This document shows, piece by piece, positions 17,207 through 25,507 of a stretch of 46,688 nt of DNA; positions within the stretch are counted from its first letter, which is position 1, and the number at the start of each line of letters is the position of its first letter. The notes under the pieces are model-generated. The model was not told the DNA's origin. It saw only the letters and a list, made by a program, of their open reading frames with translations, and ran no database searches. Position numbers and translations under genes: made by a program. Source of the DNA: an uncultured Burkholderiales bacterium. GTDB lineage: Bacteria > Pseudomonadota > Gammaproteobacteria > Burkholderiales > Burkholderiaceae_C. The stretch spans positions 1-46,688 of the forward strand of contig CAILYC010000016.1 of assembly GCA_903838355.1 (NCBI GenBank). The letters run 5' to 3'.

Positions 17207-18918
17207 GCTGCACCGCCTTCATGCGTTGAACGCGGCGCGCTCACGTAGCCCATCGCCTCATCGTGGGCGCGTGCGCCAGGGTCGCGGTCCTCGGGGCGGC
17301 CCCAGGCACCGCCACCCGGTGTGGACAAGCGCAAGCGCTCTCCGCGTTTCAATTCAATGCCCCGCATCTTGGCACCCATGGGGGGGATGCACCACTGCTC
17401 GCCTTGCTGGTACTCAAAGATGTTTTTCGCGCCGTCCCCGCCCGCGGCAATTCCTTTGGGGCCTGAGCGGGCACGCTCACCAAAGATGAAGGCCTGGGCG
17501 GAGGCTTCGAGGAGCTCAATTTCATAGATTGCACCCAGTCCACCACGGTACTGTCCGACACCACCCGAGTCGGGCCTGAGGGCCCACTGGGTGAACATCA
17601 CCGGGTAGGCGGCTTCTAAAATTTCCAGGGGCGGGATGGTGGCGGTTGAAATCGGCGCGTTGGCGTGACTGAGCCCATCGCCGTGGGCGTGCCCACCGTG
17701 GCCGCCACCAAAAAAGCTGAACATCACCCAAGGCACGCGGGGGTTGGCACCCACGCGTTTATGACCGGCGATGGACAAGGCGTTGATGGTGCCATAGGCG
17801 TGGGCGACCACGCGCTCGGGGGCGGCTTGGGCCATGGCCGAAAAGATCACATCGATCATGCGCAGAATCGTTTCGGTGTAGCCCCCCACCGGCCTGGGTC
17901 GCTCACAACTGATCACCAAACCTGGTGGGATGATGAACTCCACCGCATCCAAAACGCCCGCATTGGCCGGCACATCGGGAAACACATGCTTTAAGGCCAC
18001 GTAGCACGCGGCCACTGCCGTCGCAAGCGAGATGTTGACCGGTCCAGCGCATTGCAAGGAGGAGCGAGAAAAATCCAAACTCAAACGCTCGCCCTCGATG
18101 TGCAAATCAAGCGCAATGCGCAGCGGCTCATCGACCACCCCATCGTTGTCCAACATGTCGTCAAAGCTATACACGCCTGAGGGCAAGGCTTGAATGTGCT
18201 CGCGCATCAAAAGAAAGGCCCGCCGCCTGAGCGCGGCAAACGCCTGGAGCACCACACTGGGGGCATGGTCTTGCAGCAAGGCGTCGAGTCGTTTCACACC
18301 GAGGTCGAGTGCGGCGAGTTGGGCATTCAAGTCGCCCCAAAGACTGTCGGGCAGTCGGGTGTTGGCGCGCAAAATCGCCAGCACATCCTCTTGCAACTCC
18401 CCGTCCTTGATGATGCGCACGGGCGGAATTTGCACCGCCTCTTGCCAACATTCGGTGGCCGCGGGGTTGTAGTTGCCCGGCACCGCGCCGCCCACATCGT
18501 GCCAATGTGCGGCCGAGGCCAAGTAACAAAACAAAACCCCGTCCTTGAAGTAAGGCCTCACCAACTTAAAGTCATTGGCATGGGTGCCGCCCTCATAGGG
18601 ATCATTGAAGAGCCAGGTATCGCCCGGCTGCATGCCACCGCGCTCGCCGGCCACGCGGGCAGCGGCGCGCACCGCAAAGGCCATGACGCCGACAAAAATC
18701 GGCAAGCCCGATTTGCCTTGGACCAAGGTGTCGCCACTCTTGGCATCGTACAAGCCGTGACACGCATCGTGGGCTTCGGCAATGATTGGGTTGAAGGCGC
18801 TGCGGTAGAGCGTCGCGTCCATCTCATCGGCAATTTGTTCAAGCCTCCCGGCCAAAACGGCCAAGGTCACGGGGTCCAAGGCCGGGGGGGTGGATTGGGA
18901 AAGATTGGCAGCACTCAT
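17203..18918 (-). CDS. hyuB: HyuB: hydantoinase B / 5-oxoprolinase family subunit
   Basis: Partner of HyuA, 571 residues, the usual length. DPVTLAVLAGRLEQIADEM at the start, LFNDPYEGGTHANDF in the first third and GGGHGGHAHGDGLSHANAP in the second half are HyuB landmarks, the latter rich in potential metal ligands. The C-terminus has LRLSTPGGGAWGRPEDRDP, also typical. The gene begins 114 bp after the leuD-like gene, a gap with an AAAC microsatellite, and might have its own promoter there, although none is clear. HyuA and HyuB act as one complex in the cytoplasm. Confidence 0.92.
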   Translation of the reverse strand: MSAANLSQSTPPALDPVTLAVLAGRLEQIADEMDATLYRSAFNPIIAEAHDACHGLYDAKSGDTLVQGKSGLPIFVGVMAFAVRAAARVAGERGGMQPGDTWLFNDPYEGGTHANDFKLVRPYFKDGVLFCYLASAAHWHDVGGAVPGNYNPAATECWQEAVQIPPVRIIKDGELQEDVLAILRANTRLPDSLWGDLNAQLAALDLGVKRLDALLQDHAPSVVLQAFAALRRRAFLLMREHIQALPSGVYSFDDMLDNDGVVDEPLRIALDLHIEGERLSLDFSRSSLQCAGPVNISLATAVAACYVALKHVFPDVPANAGVLDAVEFIIPPGLVISCERPRPVGGYTETILRMIDVIFSAMAQAAPERVVAHAYGTINALSIAGHKRVGANPRVPWVMFSFFGGGHGGHAHGDGLSHANAPISTATIPPLEILEAAYPVMFTQWALRPDSGGVGQYRGGLGAIYEIELLEASAQAFIFGERARSGPKGIAAGGDGAKNIFEYQQGEQWCIPPMGAKMRGIELKRGERLRLSTPGGGAWGRPEDRDPGARAHDEAMGYVSAPRSTHEGGAA

Positions 18919-18942
18919 TGAAAAAATCCATCAGAAAACTAA

Positions 18943-18962
18943 AACAAACAAACAAACAAACA
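18943..18962. repeat. AAAC microsatellite
   Basis: Five perfect AAAC units in the gap before hyuB, about 25 bp from the start codon. Slippage could alter the leader. Confidence 0.85.
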
Positions 18963-19032
18963 CGCAAAAACCAAGCTCGACCAAGCGTCCATCTGAAAGA
19001 CCGCCACCGCTGTAGCGCGCGGCACACAGGTG

Positions 19033-19560
19033 TCAGAGCTCTGGAAACGCTTGGATCTCACCCGACTTGATACGGGCCTTGAGCACATTCAGGAGTCCCT
19101 TGGCGCGCACCATCTCAAGCAAAAAGTCGGGAATGGGTTTGGTGGGCAACACCTCCCCGCCCGGGCGTTGAACGCCGCTTTCGAGCAACTGCACGCGCTC
19201 GCCTTCAAGAATCTCGCTGGCACGCGGGCACGTCAAGAGCAACAAACCCAAATTGAAGGCGTTCCTGTAAAACAAACCGCTAAAGGACGGGGCAATGACG
19301 GCCTCAATCCCCAGGTGCACCAAGACACCGGCGGCTTGCTCGCGCGAGGAGCCCACCCCAAAACCCTCCCCCGCCACGATCACGTCGCCCACACTCACGC
19401 CTGCGGCAAACTCCGCACGCATGGACTCCAACGTATGCTGGGCCATCACCTCGTAGCCAAACTTCATGTAGGCTCCCGGGGCCAAGGCGTCGGTGTCGAC
19501 TTGGGCACCCAGCCGCCAAACCCGCGACCCTGGTGCGGCCTCTTGGGAGGGGGTGTTCAT
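19033..19560 (-). CDS. LeuD-like small subunit of an aconitase-family hydratase
   Basis: A 175-residue swivel-domain subunit related to 3-isopropylmalate/homoaconitate/dimethylmaleate hydratase small subunits. The substrate-loop motif appears as GEGFGVGSSREQA near residue 64, where LeuD usually has GxNFGCGSSREHA. The VDTDALAPG and FSGLFYRNAFNLGL segments are conserved. The length fits the short archaeal/homoaconitase type. It overlaps the large-subunit gene by 4 bp, so the pair surely works together. The catabolic context argues against leucine synthesis. Confidence 0.9.
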   Translation of the reverse strand: MNTPSQEAAPGSRVWRLGAQVDTDALAPGAYMKFGYEVMAQHTLESMRAEFAAGVSVGDVIVAGEGFGVGSSREQAAGVLVHLGIEAVIAPSFSGLFYRNAFNLGLLLLTCPRASEILEGERVQLLESGVQRPGGEVLPTKPIPDFLLEMVRAKGLLNVLKARIKSGEIQAFPEL

Positions 19561-20870
19561 GTCAGCACCTCGCGCACATCGGCAATTTGGCCCTTGAGGG
19601 CGGCAGCGGCCACGCTGTAAGGTGAGCCCAAATACACCTGCACACTCGCAGGCCCCATGCGGGCTTTGAAGTTGCGCGCGGTGCTTGACATCACCGTCAT
19701 GCCTTCTTCAAACGTCGCACCGTAGCCCGCACACGCGCCACAACTGTTGGGCAACAATTGTGCCCCAGCATCGATCAAGACCTGCAAGGTGCCTTCCAGG
19801 CGTGCCTGCTCTTGGTCGCGCGCGCTCGCGGGCGCCACCATCAACCGAGTTTGGGGGTGCACGCGTTGACCTTTGAGCACGCTCGCGGCGGCCCTCAAGT
19901 CCACGAGCTTGGCCCCAGTGCAAGCACCAATATAGGCAATGTCAATGGGCGTGGTGGCGTACTCGGTCACGGCACGGGTGAGCGCAGGCGAATGCGGGGC
20001 GGCAATTTGCGGCGCCAAGGTGTTGGCATCAAAGTGATGGATGTGAGCAAAAGATCCTGCATCGCTGTGCCAGTCTCTCCACCCCTGCAGGTCCTCTTGC
20101 GGCACCCCAACACCCAGGAGATAGTCCACGGTCACGGGGTCGGCCGCCACCAGTGCCGCTTGGGCGCCCATCTCGGCCCCCATGTTGGAGAGTGTCATGC
20201 GCTCTTGCATGGGCAAACCCTGGACCACTTCACCGGTGAATTCAAGCGCTTGGTATTGCCCGCCATTGAGCCCGAGTTGCGCAATCATGTGCAGCATCAT
20301 GTCTTTGGCACACACGCCACGCGCGAGAACCCCCGTCCAATCGAGGGCAATGGTTTGAGGCACTTCAAGCCAAATCTCACCCGTCACCACCACCCCGAGC
20401 ATTTCGGTGGCCCCAATGCCAAACATATAGCTGCCAAAGGCGCCCCCCGTGGGCGAGTGGGAGTCGCCTCCCACACAAAACATCCCTGGGCGCAAATGGC
20501 CCCGCTCGGGCAACACCACATGGCAAATACCCTCAGAATCGATCACGTGGGGCAAATTCCAGCGCTTGGCCGTCTCGCGCGCGAGCTGCACAATGGCCCG
20601 AGACTCTTCGTCCCTGGCCGGCACATAGTGGTCCATCACCAACACCACTTTGTTTTTGTCCCAAATGCCAACACCCAACTCTTTGAGCATGGGCGCCAAA
20701 CGCCTGGGGCCCGAGGAGTCGTGGAACATGGCCAAGTCGACCTGACAGTTCAAGAGCGAGCCGACCTCGACGTGGGACTGTTGGGCGGCGCGGGCAATCA
20801 CCTTTTGCGCCAAGGTTTGGGGTCTGATTGGGTGCGAACTTGAGGCCCCTGAATGGAGAGCGTTCATCAT
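19557..20870 (-). CDS. LeuC-like large subunit of an aconitase-family hydratase
   Basis: The 437-residue catalytic subunit of a heterodimeric [4Fe-4S] hydro-lyase. Cluster ligands are Cys317 in GACTGAK and Cys377/Cys380 in CGACAGYG. GGDSHSPTGGAFGSYMFGIG is the conserved HxPTxG region. The start ATG at 20870 overlaps the upstream Bug stop as ATGA. Family members hydrate cis-aconitate-like, isopropylmaleate-like or dimethylmaleate-like acids. Next to an ICL-family lyase with KRCGH, the closest known logic is the 2,3-dimethylmaleate hydratase plus dimethylmalate lyase pair of anaerobic nicotinate breakdown; this analogy is inference. Confidence 0.9.
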   Translation of the reverse strand: MMNALHSGASSSHPIRPQTLAQKVIARAAQQSHVEVGSLLNCQVDLAMFHDSSGPRRLAPMLKELGVGIWDKNKVVLVMDHYVPARDEESRAIVQLARETAKRWNLPHVIDSEGICHVVLPERGHLRPGMFCVGGDSHSPTGGAFGSYMFGIGATEMLGVVVTGEIWLEVPQTIALDWTGVLARGVCAKDMMLHMIAQLGLNGGQYQALEFTGEVVQGLPMQERMTLSNMGAEMGAQAALVAADPVTVDYLLGVGVPQEDLQGWRDWHSDAGSFAHIHHFDANTLAPQIAAPHSPALTRAVTEYATTPIDIAYIGACTGAKLVDLRAAASVLKGQRVHPQTRLMVAPASARDQEQARLEGTLQVLIDAGAQLLPNSCGACAGYGATFEEGMTVMSSTARNFKARMGPASVQVYLGSPYSVAAAALKGQIADVREVLT

Positions 20871-21910
20871 TCTGGTTTGGCTCCCGAGAATTTCACGACT
20901 TCGCGCCAACGCGCAATGTCTTTTTCCAGAAATTGGGCAAATTCAGCCGAACTGTTGGCCACCGCACTCGCCCCTTCGGCCTCAATGCGCTGCTTGACCT
21001 CGGGGGTGAGAATTGCAGCCCTCGCGCCCGACTCCAATCGGGCCATGAGATCAGGGGGGATTTTGGCAGGACCAAAGAGCCCAAACCAAGCACTCGATTC
21101 AAAACCGGGCAAGGTCTCGGCCATGCTCGGCACTTGGGGGAAGGCGGGCAAGCGCTTGGGGCTCGTGACCCCCAAGGCTTTGAGTTTACCCACCGCCAAG
21201 TACTGCTGCGCGTTGCCAATATTGGCAAACATCAACTCCACTTGACCGGCCAGCACATCTTGGATGGCCGGTGCCGTGCCGCGGTAGGGCACATTCACGA
21301 TCTGGACACCCGCCTTTAGCTTGAAGGCGTCGCCAGCCAAATGCAGCGATGACCCCAAAGCACCAATGGCGAAATTCAATTTGCCCGGTTGCGCCTTGGC
21401 CAAGGCAATGAGCTCGGGCAAGGTGTTGGCCGCCAAGGAGGGGTGGGCCACCAGGATCGAGGGGGAGGTTGAGACCATGGTGATGGGGGTGAAGTCCTTG
21501 ATCGGATCAAAGGGCAGGTGAGGATACAGCGACGCATTGATGGCGTGCGAGGTAAAACTCATGAGGAGGGTGAGCCCATCGGGTGCCGCACGCGCGACCG
21601 CTTCGGCCGCCACATTGCCTCCGGCACCGGTGCGGTTTTCCACAAGAACCACCCGCTGCCACTGCTGCGTGAGGGCTTGCGCCAAGCTGCGGGCCATGGT
21701 GTCGGTGGTCCCCCCGGCGGGCGCGCCCACCAAGATGCGCACGGGCGCGGGCGTGTTTTGCGCGCAAAGTGGGGTCACCACCAAGCCTAGACCCACGCCT
21801 AGACCCACACCCAAACCCAAGGCCCACACCCAAGCACCGACGTGCTGAACGGTCCTCCCAAGACAGGTCTGCCCCCACCCTTGGGGGACGTCGGTTTGGC
21901 GTTGATTCAT
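20867..21910 (-). CDS. Bug (TctC-type) solute-binding protein in the catabolic operon
   Basis: A 347-residue tripartite tricarboxylate transporter-type binding protein. The signal peptide has a Gly-Leu-Val core (GLGVGLGVGLGL) ending at LCAQ, encoded by imperfect 12-bp repeats near 21785-21808. Mature landmarks are VGAPAGGTTDTMAR, ENRTGAGG and VPYRGTAPAI. The ATG at 21910 is chosen because GGAGG lies 9 nt before it; the frame is open a little further upstream. No TctA or TctB membrane gene is in the window, so it is an orphan. Co-transcription with the Liv importer and hydratase suggests it binds the pathway substrate or a related acid. Confidence 0.9.
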   Translation of the reverse strand: MNQRQTDVPQGWGQTCLGRTVQHVGAWVWALGLGVGLGVGLGLVVTPLCAQNTPAPVRILVGAPAGGTTDTMARSLAQALTQQWQRVVLVENRTGAGGNVAAEAVARAAPDGLTLLMSFTSHAINASLYPHLPFDPIKDFTPITMVSTSPSILVAHPSLAANTLPELIALAKAQPGKLNFAIGALGSSLHLAGDAFKLKAGVQIVNVPYRGTAPAIQDVLAGQVELMFANIGNAQQYLAVGKLKALGVTSPKRLPAFPQVPSMAETLPGFESSAWFGLFGPAKIPPDLMARLESGARAAILTPEVKQRIEAEGASAVANSSAEFAQFLEKDIARWREVVKFSGAKPE

Positions 21911-21945
21911 GGCAATGGCCTCCTTGGCATCAATGTGTTGTGGGT

Positions 21946-22656
21946 TCACGCACCCAAATAGGCTTTTCGCATCACGTCGCTTGCGAGCAAATCGCTGGGT
22001 GTGCCTTCAAATCGGATGTCCCCATTCTCGAGCACATAGGCGCGCTGAGCGATGTCCAAGGACTGCCCCACGTTTTGCTCGACGAGCAAAATGCTCAGGC
22101 CCTCGTCTTTGAGTTGCACGATCAAGTCAAACATCTCTTGCACGAGCTTGGGCGAGAGGCCCAGGGACGGTTCATCCAAAATCAAAAGTTTGGGCGCCGC
22201 CATGAGGCCTCTGCCAATGGCCAGCATTTGCTGCTCTCCCCCACTCAAGGTGCCGGCCATTTGGGCGAGCCGCTCTGACAGGCGTGGAAAGGTCTTCAAG
22301 ACTCTCGAGAGCAAGTCCTCGCGGTGCGCCTTGGGCTGGGTGTAGGCGCCGAGTTGGAGGTTTTCTAACACATTCATGTTGGGGAAAATTTTTCTCCCCT
22401 CCGGGACTTGAATCAAACCCGCGCGCACGATCTCGCCGTAGTGCGCGCGAGTGAGGTCTTGCCCATTGAAGAGCACCTGACCCGCACTGGCCCGCACGAG
22501 CCCGCACAGGGTGTGGTTGAGCGTGGTCTTGCCCGCACCGTTGCTGCCCAAGAGCGCCACCAATTCCCCCGCCTTCAGCGTCAAGTTCACGTCGCGCAAA
22601 ATCTGCACAGAGCCGTAACCCGAGGACAAGGCGCTCACGCGCAGCAACTCGCTCAT
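21946..22656 (-). CDS. livF: LivF-type ABC transporter ATP-binding protein
   Basis: One of two ATPases of a branched-chain amino acid/amide-type importer, 236 residues. Walker A is GSNGAGKTT, the signature is LSGGEQQMLAIGRGL, Walker B is LLILDEPSLGLSP and the switch region is VEQNV. The LivF-specific IQVPEGRKIFPNMNVLENL segment separates it from LivG. It overlaps livG by 4 bp and is followed by the Bug gene after 35 bp. The importer family takes up many amides, aromatic acids and amino acids, so the substrate is set by the binding protein. Confidence 0.93.
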   Translation of the reverse strand: MSELLRVSALSSGYGSVQILRDVNLTLKAGELVALLGSNGAGKTTLNHTLCGLVRASAGQVLFNGQDLTRAHYGEIVRAGLIQVPEGRKIFPNMNVLENLQLGAYTQPKAHREDLLSRVLKTFPRLSERLAQMAGTLSGGEQQMLAIGRGLMAAPKLLILDEPSLGLSPKLVQEMFDLIVQLKDEGLSILLVEQNVGQSLDIAQRAYVLENGDIRFEGTPSDLLASDVMRKAYLGA

Positions 22657-23432
22657 GCGCTCACCTCTTTGTCTTGCTGTTGTTGCAACTGCTGATCTTG
22701 TACTTTGCGCAGTTTTGCCGCCCCCGCCACCCCAAAGTAGGCCTCGATCACGCCGGCGTCAAGGCTGAGCAACTGGGTCGGACCCGCAAAAATCAATTCC
22801 CCTTGAGACAGCACCCACACATGCTGCGCCAAATTCATGACCGCTTGCATCACGTGTTCAATCATCAAGACACTCACTCCAGTCGCCACAATGCCGCGAA
22901 TCACAGGCAGCATCTCGGCGATCTCCTGGGGGTTCAATCCAGCCAGCACTTCATCGAGCAGCAGCAAGGACGGACGCGTGGACAAACCTCGGGCCAATTC
23001 CAGACGCTTTCGAGCGGCCACGGTGAGCTCACGAGCGGGTTGATCCAACAGACTCGCCAGTCCCACTTGTGCGGCCACATCGCTCGCATAGGCCAAGGCG
23101 TCGCTGCGCGAGTTCAAATGCAAGTGCGCACCTACTGCGATGTTCTCTCTCACCGTCTGGTTGGCAAAGGGCTGCACAATTTGAAAGGTCCGGGTGAGGC
23201 CGAGCTTGGCACACTCGTGGGCGGGCAGTCCCGTGATGTCTCGCCCCTTGAAGAGCACCTGACCTTGGTCGGGCTTTAAAAAACCCGACATCAATGAAAA
23301 CACGGTGGTCTTGCCCGCTCCATTGGGGCCGATCAGGGCACTGAGCGTGTTCTTGGGGACCGCAAGGCTCAAGCCCTGCACGGCCTTCAAGCCGCCAAAT
23401 GAGCGCGATACGGCGCGGAGTTCAAGCAGCAT
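22653..23432 (-). CDS. livG: LivG-type ABC transporter ATP-binding protein
   Basis: The second ATPase of the importer, 259 residues. Walker A is GPNGAGKTT, Walker B LLLLDEVLAGLN, and VLMIEHVM is the switch region. The signature segment reads ELTVAARKRLELARGL, the degenerate form often seen in LivG. LGLTRTFQIVQPF is characteristic. The ATG at 23432, preceded by AGAGGAG, is preferred to an upstream start because it gives the conserved N-terminus; it overlaps the end of livM by 11 bp. Confidence 0.93.
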   Translation of the reverse strand: MLLELRAVSRSFGGLKAVQGLSLAVPKNTLSALIGPNGAGKTTVFSLMSGFLKPDQGQVLFKGRDITGLPAHECAKLGLTRTFQIVQPFANQTVRENIAVGAHLHLNSRSDALAYASDVAAQVGLASLLDQPARELTVAARKRLELARGLSTRPSLLLLDEVLAGLNPQEIAEMLPVIRGIVATGVSVLMIEHVMQAVMNLAQHVWVLSQGELIFAGPTQLLSLDAGVIEAYFGVAGAAKLRKVQDQQLQQQQDKEVSA

Positions 23433-24483
23433 CGCCGTCTCCTCTGGGTTGGGTGGTGGGCTCGCCAGAGGTGGACCATTCACCTGGGTCTGTGGCTGGA
23501 TTGGTGGTCTTGGCAGCGGACAACGAGCTTCGAGCGGTTTTGCTCTTGGCTTTCCAGCGGTCAATGATCCCCACCAGACCTCGGGGCAAGAACACCATGA
23601 TGAGGATCAACAACGTGCCGTAGATCACCAAATTGATGCCGGGCAACTCACCAAACAAATTGCGCGTGAGCTCGGCCAAGAGCTCCAAGGCCATCGCCCC
23701 CACCACCGGCCCCCACAAGGTCCCCATTCCCCCGACAATGGCGCCCACCAAGGCCGCAATAGAGGTGTGGGAGCCGTAGACCAAATTGGGGTCGATGTAT
23801 TGGAAGACCTGCAAATAAAACGCGCCGCCCGCCCCCATCAACGCCGCCGACAACACTGTGGCCCAGCACTTGACGGCAAAAGGGTTCACCCCGAGCGCTC
23901 GGGCCGCATCCTCGTTGTCGCGCACCGCTTGCAAATAGGCGCCAAAGCGCGAGTGGCGCAAATAAGCCGTGATCAAAAGAGCCAGCACCACCCAAGACAA
24001 GACCAACCAGACGTAGCCCGCACGCGAGGAAAACTGCATATTGGTGAAGGACTCCGAGAGCGGCAGCATCAAGCCCACCCCACCGCCGGTGAAGCTCGCG
24101 CTCAGCGCAAGAATGCGAAACACTTCTGCAAAGGCCAAGGTCACCAAAGCGAAATAAGATCCCTTGAGCCCATAGCGAAACGACACCCCGGCCAAACCCG
24201 CCCCCAAAAGGGCCGACAGCAGCACGGCACCCCCCAGGGCCACCCAGGGATTGAGGCCCGCATTGAGTTGCAACAAAGCCTGGGCATAGGCGCCGGTGCC
24301 AAAAAAGACCGCATGGCCAAACGAGAACTGTCCACCAAAGCCGCCCAAGACATTCCAAGCCTGCGACAGCAACGTGGCAAAAAGGGCCATCATGAGCCAG
24401 TTGAGCAGCACGCCCGAGTGCGAAAAAACCGGCACCAAGCCCACCAAAACGGCAAAAAGGAGGATGGAGCGCAGGTCCTTCAC
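23422..24483 (-). CDS. livM: LivM-type ABC transporter permease
   Basis: A 353-residue permease with about nine hydrophobic segments. GGFGGQFSFGHAVFFGTGAYA and the EAA-like ALGVNPFAVK region are conserved in LivM. A hydrophilic C-terminal tail of about 40 residues (from KAKSKTARSS) is longer than I would expect and rich in Pro and Thr. The gene overlaps livH by 4 bp and livG by 11 bp, placing it in the same transcript. Confidence 0.92.
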   Translation of the reverse strand: MKDLRSILLFAVLVGLVPVFSHSGVLLNWLMMALFATLLSQAWNVLGGFGGQFSFGHAVFFGTGAYAQALLQLNAGLNPWVALGGAVLLSALLGAGLAGVSFRYGLKGSYFALVTLAFAEVFRILALSASFTGGGVGLMLPLSESFTNMQFSSRAGYVWLVLSWVVLALLITAYLRHSRFGAYLQAVRDNEDAARALGVNPFAVKCWATVLSAALMGAGGAFYLQVFQYIDPNLVYGSHTSIAALVGAIVGGMGTLWGPVVGAMALELLAELTRNLFGELPGINLVIYGTLLILIMVFLPRGLVGIIDRWKAKSKTARSSLSAAKTTNPATDPGEWSTSGEPTTQPRGDGDAA

Positions 24484-25352
24484 GGCTTTGCCCCAAAGAG
24501 TCCTTGGGGCCTAAAGAGGAGCACCACAATGAAGATCAAGAAAATCCCCACCTGCCCCAAAGAGTCGCCCAAAAAGAGTCCCCCAACCGACTCGACCACC
24601 CCCACGAGCAATCCGCCCACCCAGGCCCCCAAAAAGCTTCCCATGCCCCCAAGGACCACGATGGTAAAGGCCACCAGCACAAAGCCGTTGCCCACCGTTG
24701 GGTTCACATAAAAGGAGGGCAACAAAAAGGCGGCAGCAGCACCGAGACTTGCCATGCCAATGCCAAAACTCATGGCGTAAACATGCTCGACATGGATGCC
24801 CATCAAACGGGCCCCCTGCTTTTCTTTGGCGACCGCGCGGATGGCGCGACCCAAATCGGTCTTTTGAATCAACAGCACCAAAAGGGCCGAGACCACCATG
24901 GCGCCGACAAAGGCGATCACCTTGGCGCGGGCCAATACACACCCGAACAGCATCACCGTGCTCAAGGTGTAGTCGCTGTCAATGCTTCGGGTGTCGGAGT
25001 GAAAAAAGATCAAGGCCAAGTTCTCCATCACGATGGAGACCCCAAGCGTCACGAGCAAAATGTTTTCATCTCGCTCGTGGCTTGCGCGCTCAATGACAAA
25101 ACGCTGCAAGGCGTAGCCAAAGACGAACATGCCTGGGACCACAATGACCATGCTAGCATAGGGATCGAGTCCAAAAAACTGGTTCAATCCATAGACCGCA
25201 AAAAGCGCCATCATGAGGGCCGCGCCGTGGGCGAAATTGATGATGTGCAGCACCCCGTAAATCAGCGTGAGTCCCAGCGCGATGAGGGTATAGACCGCGC
25301 CCATGGTGAGCCCATTCAAGACGCTTGACAATACAATATTCAGATCAAACAA
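24480..25352 (-). CDS. livH: LivH-type ABC transporter permease
   Basis: A 290-residue inner-membrane permease with about eight hydrophobic segments. LNGLTMGAVYTLIALGLTLIYG at the start and GIHVEHVYAMSFGIG in the middle are LivH hallmarks, and the C-terminus LLFRPQGLFG is typical. It pairs with LivM to form the channel. It follows the binding-protein gene after a 155-bp gap in which I find no convincing terminator, a layout common for liv operons where the binding protein is made in excess. Confidence 0.93.
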   Translation of the reverse strand: MFDLNIVLSSVLNGLTMGAVYTLIALGLTLIYGVLHIINFAHGAALMMALFAVYGLNQFFGLDPYASMVIVVPGMFVFGYALQRFVIERASHERDENILLVTLGVSIVMENLALIFFHSDTRSIDSDYTLSTVMLFGCVLARAKVIAFVGAMVVSALLVLLIQKTDLGRAIRAVAKEKQGARLMGIHVEHVYAMSFGIGMASLGAAAAFLLPSFYVNPTVGNGFVLVAFTIVVLGGMGSFLGAWVGGLLVGVVESVGGLFLGDSLGQVGIFLIFIVVLLFRPQGLFGAKP

Positions 25353-25507
25353 GGATCGCCACCTTTAACCAATCAAGCACTGGGGGTGGGCCCAGATGAG
25401 ACAGCGGCTCAACCAACTGCCCAATACACAACACCCCAACACACACAGGAGGGACTCCAATCGCCCTCCAACCGCCCTGAACTCATGCTCAATTCACCCT
25501 GAGCACC

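Noticed and set aside
19033..20870. Assignment of the LeuC/LeuD-like pair as leucine biosynthesis enzymes
   Set aside because: They lie inside a transport and catabolic operon without leuA or leuB, and the LeuD loop motif departs from the leucine-pathway form.
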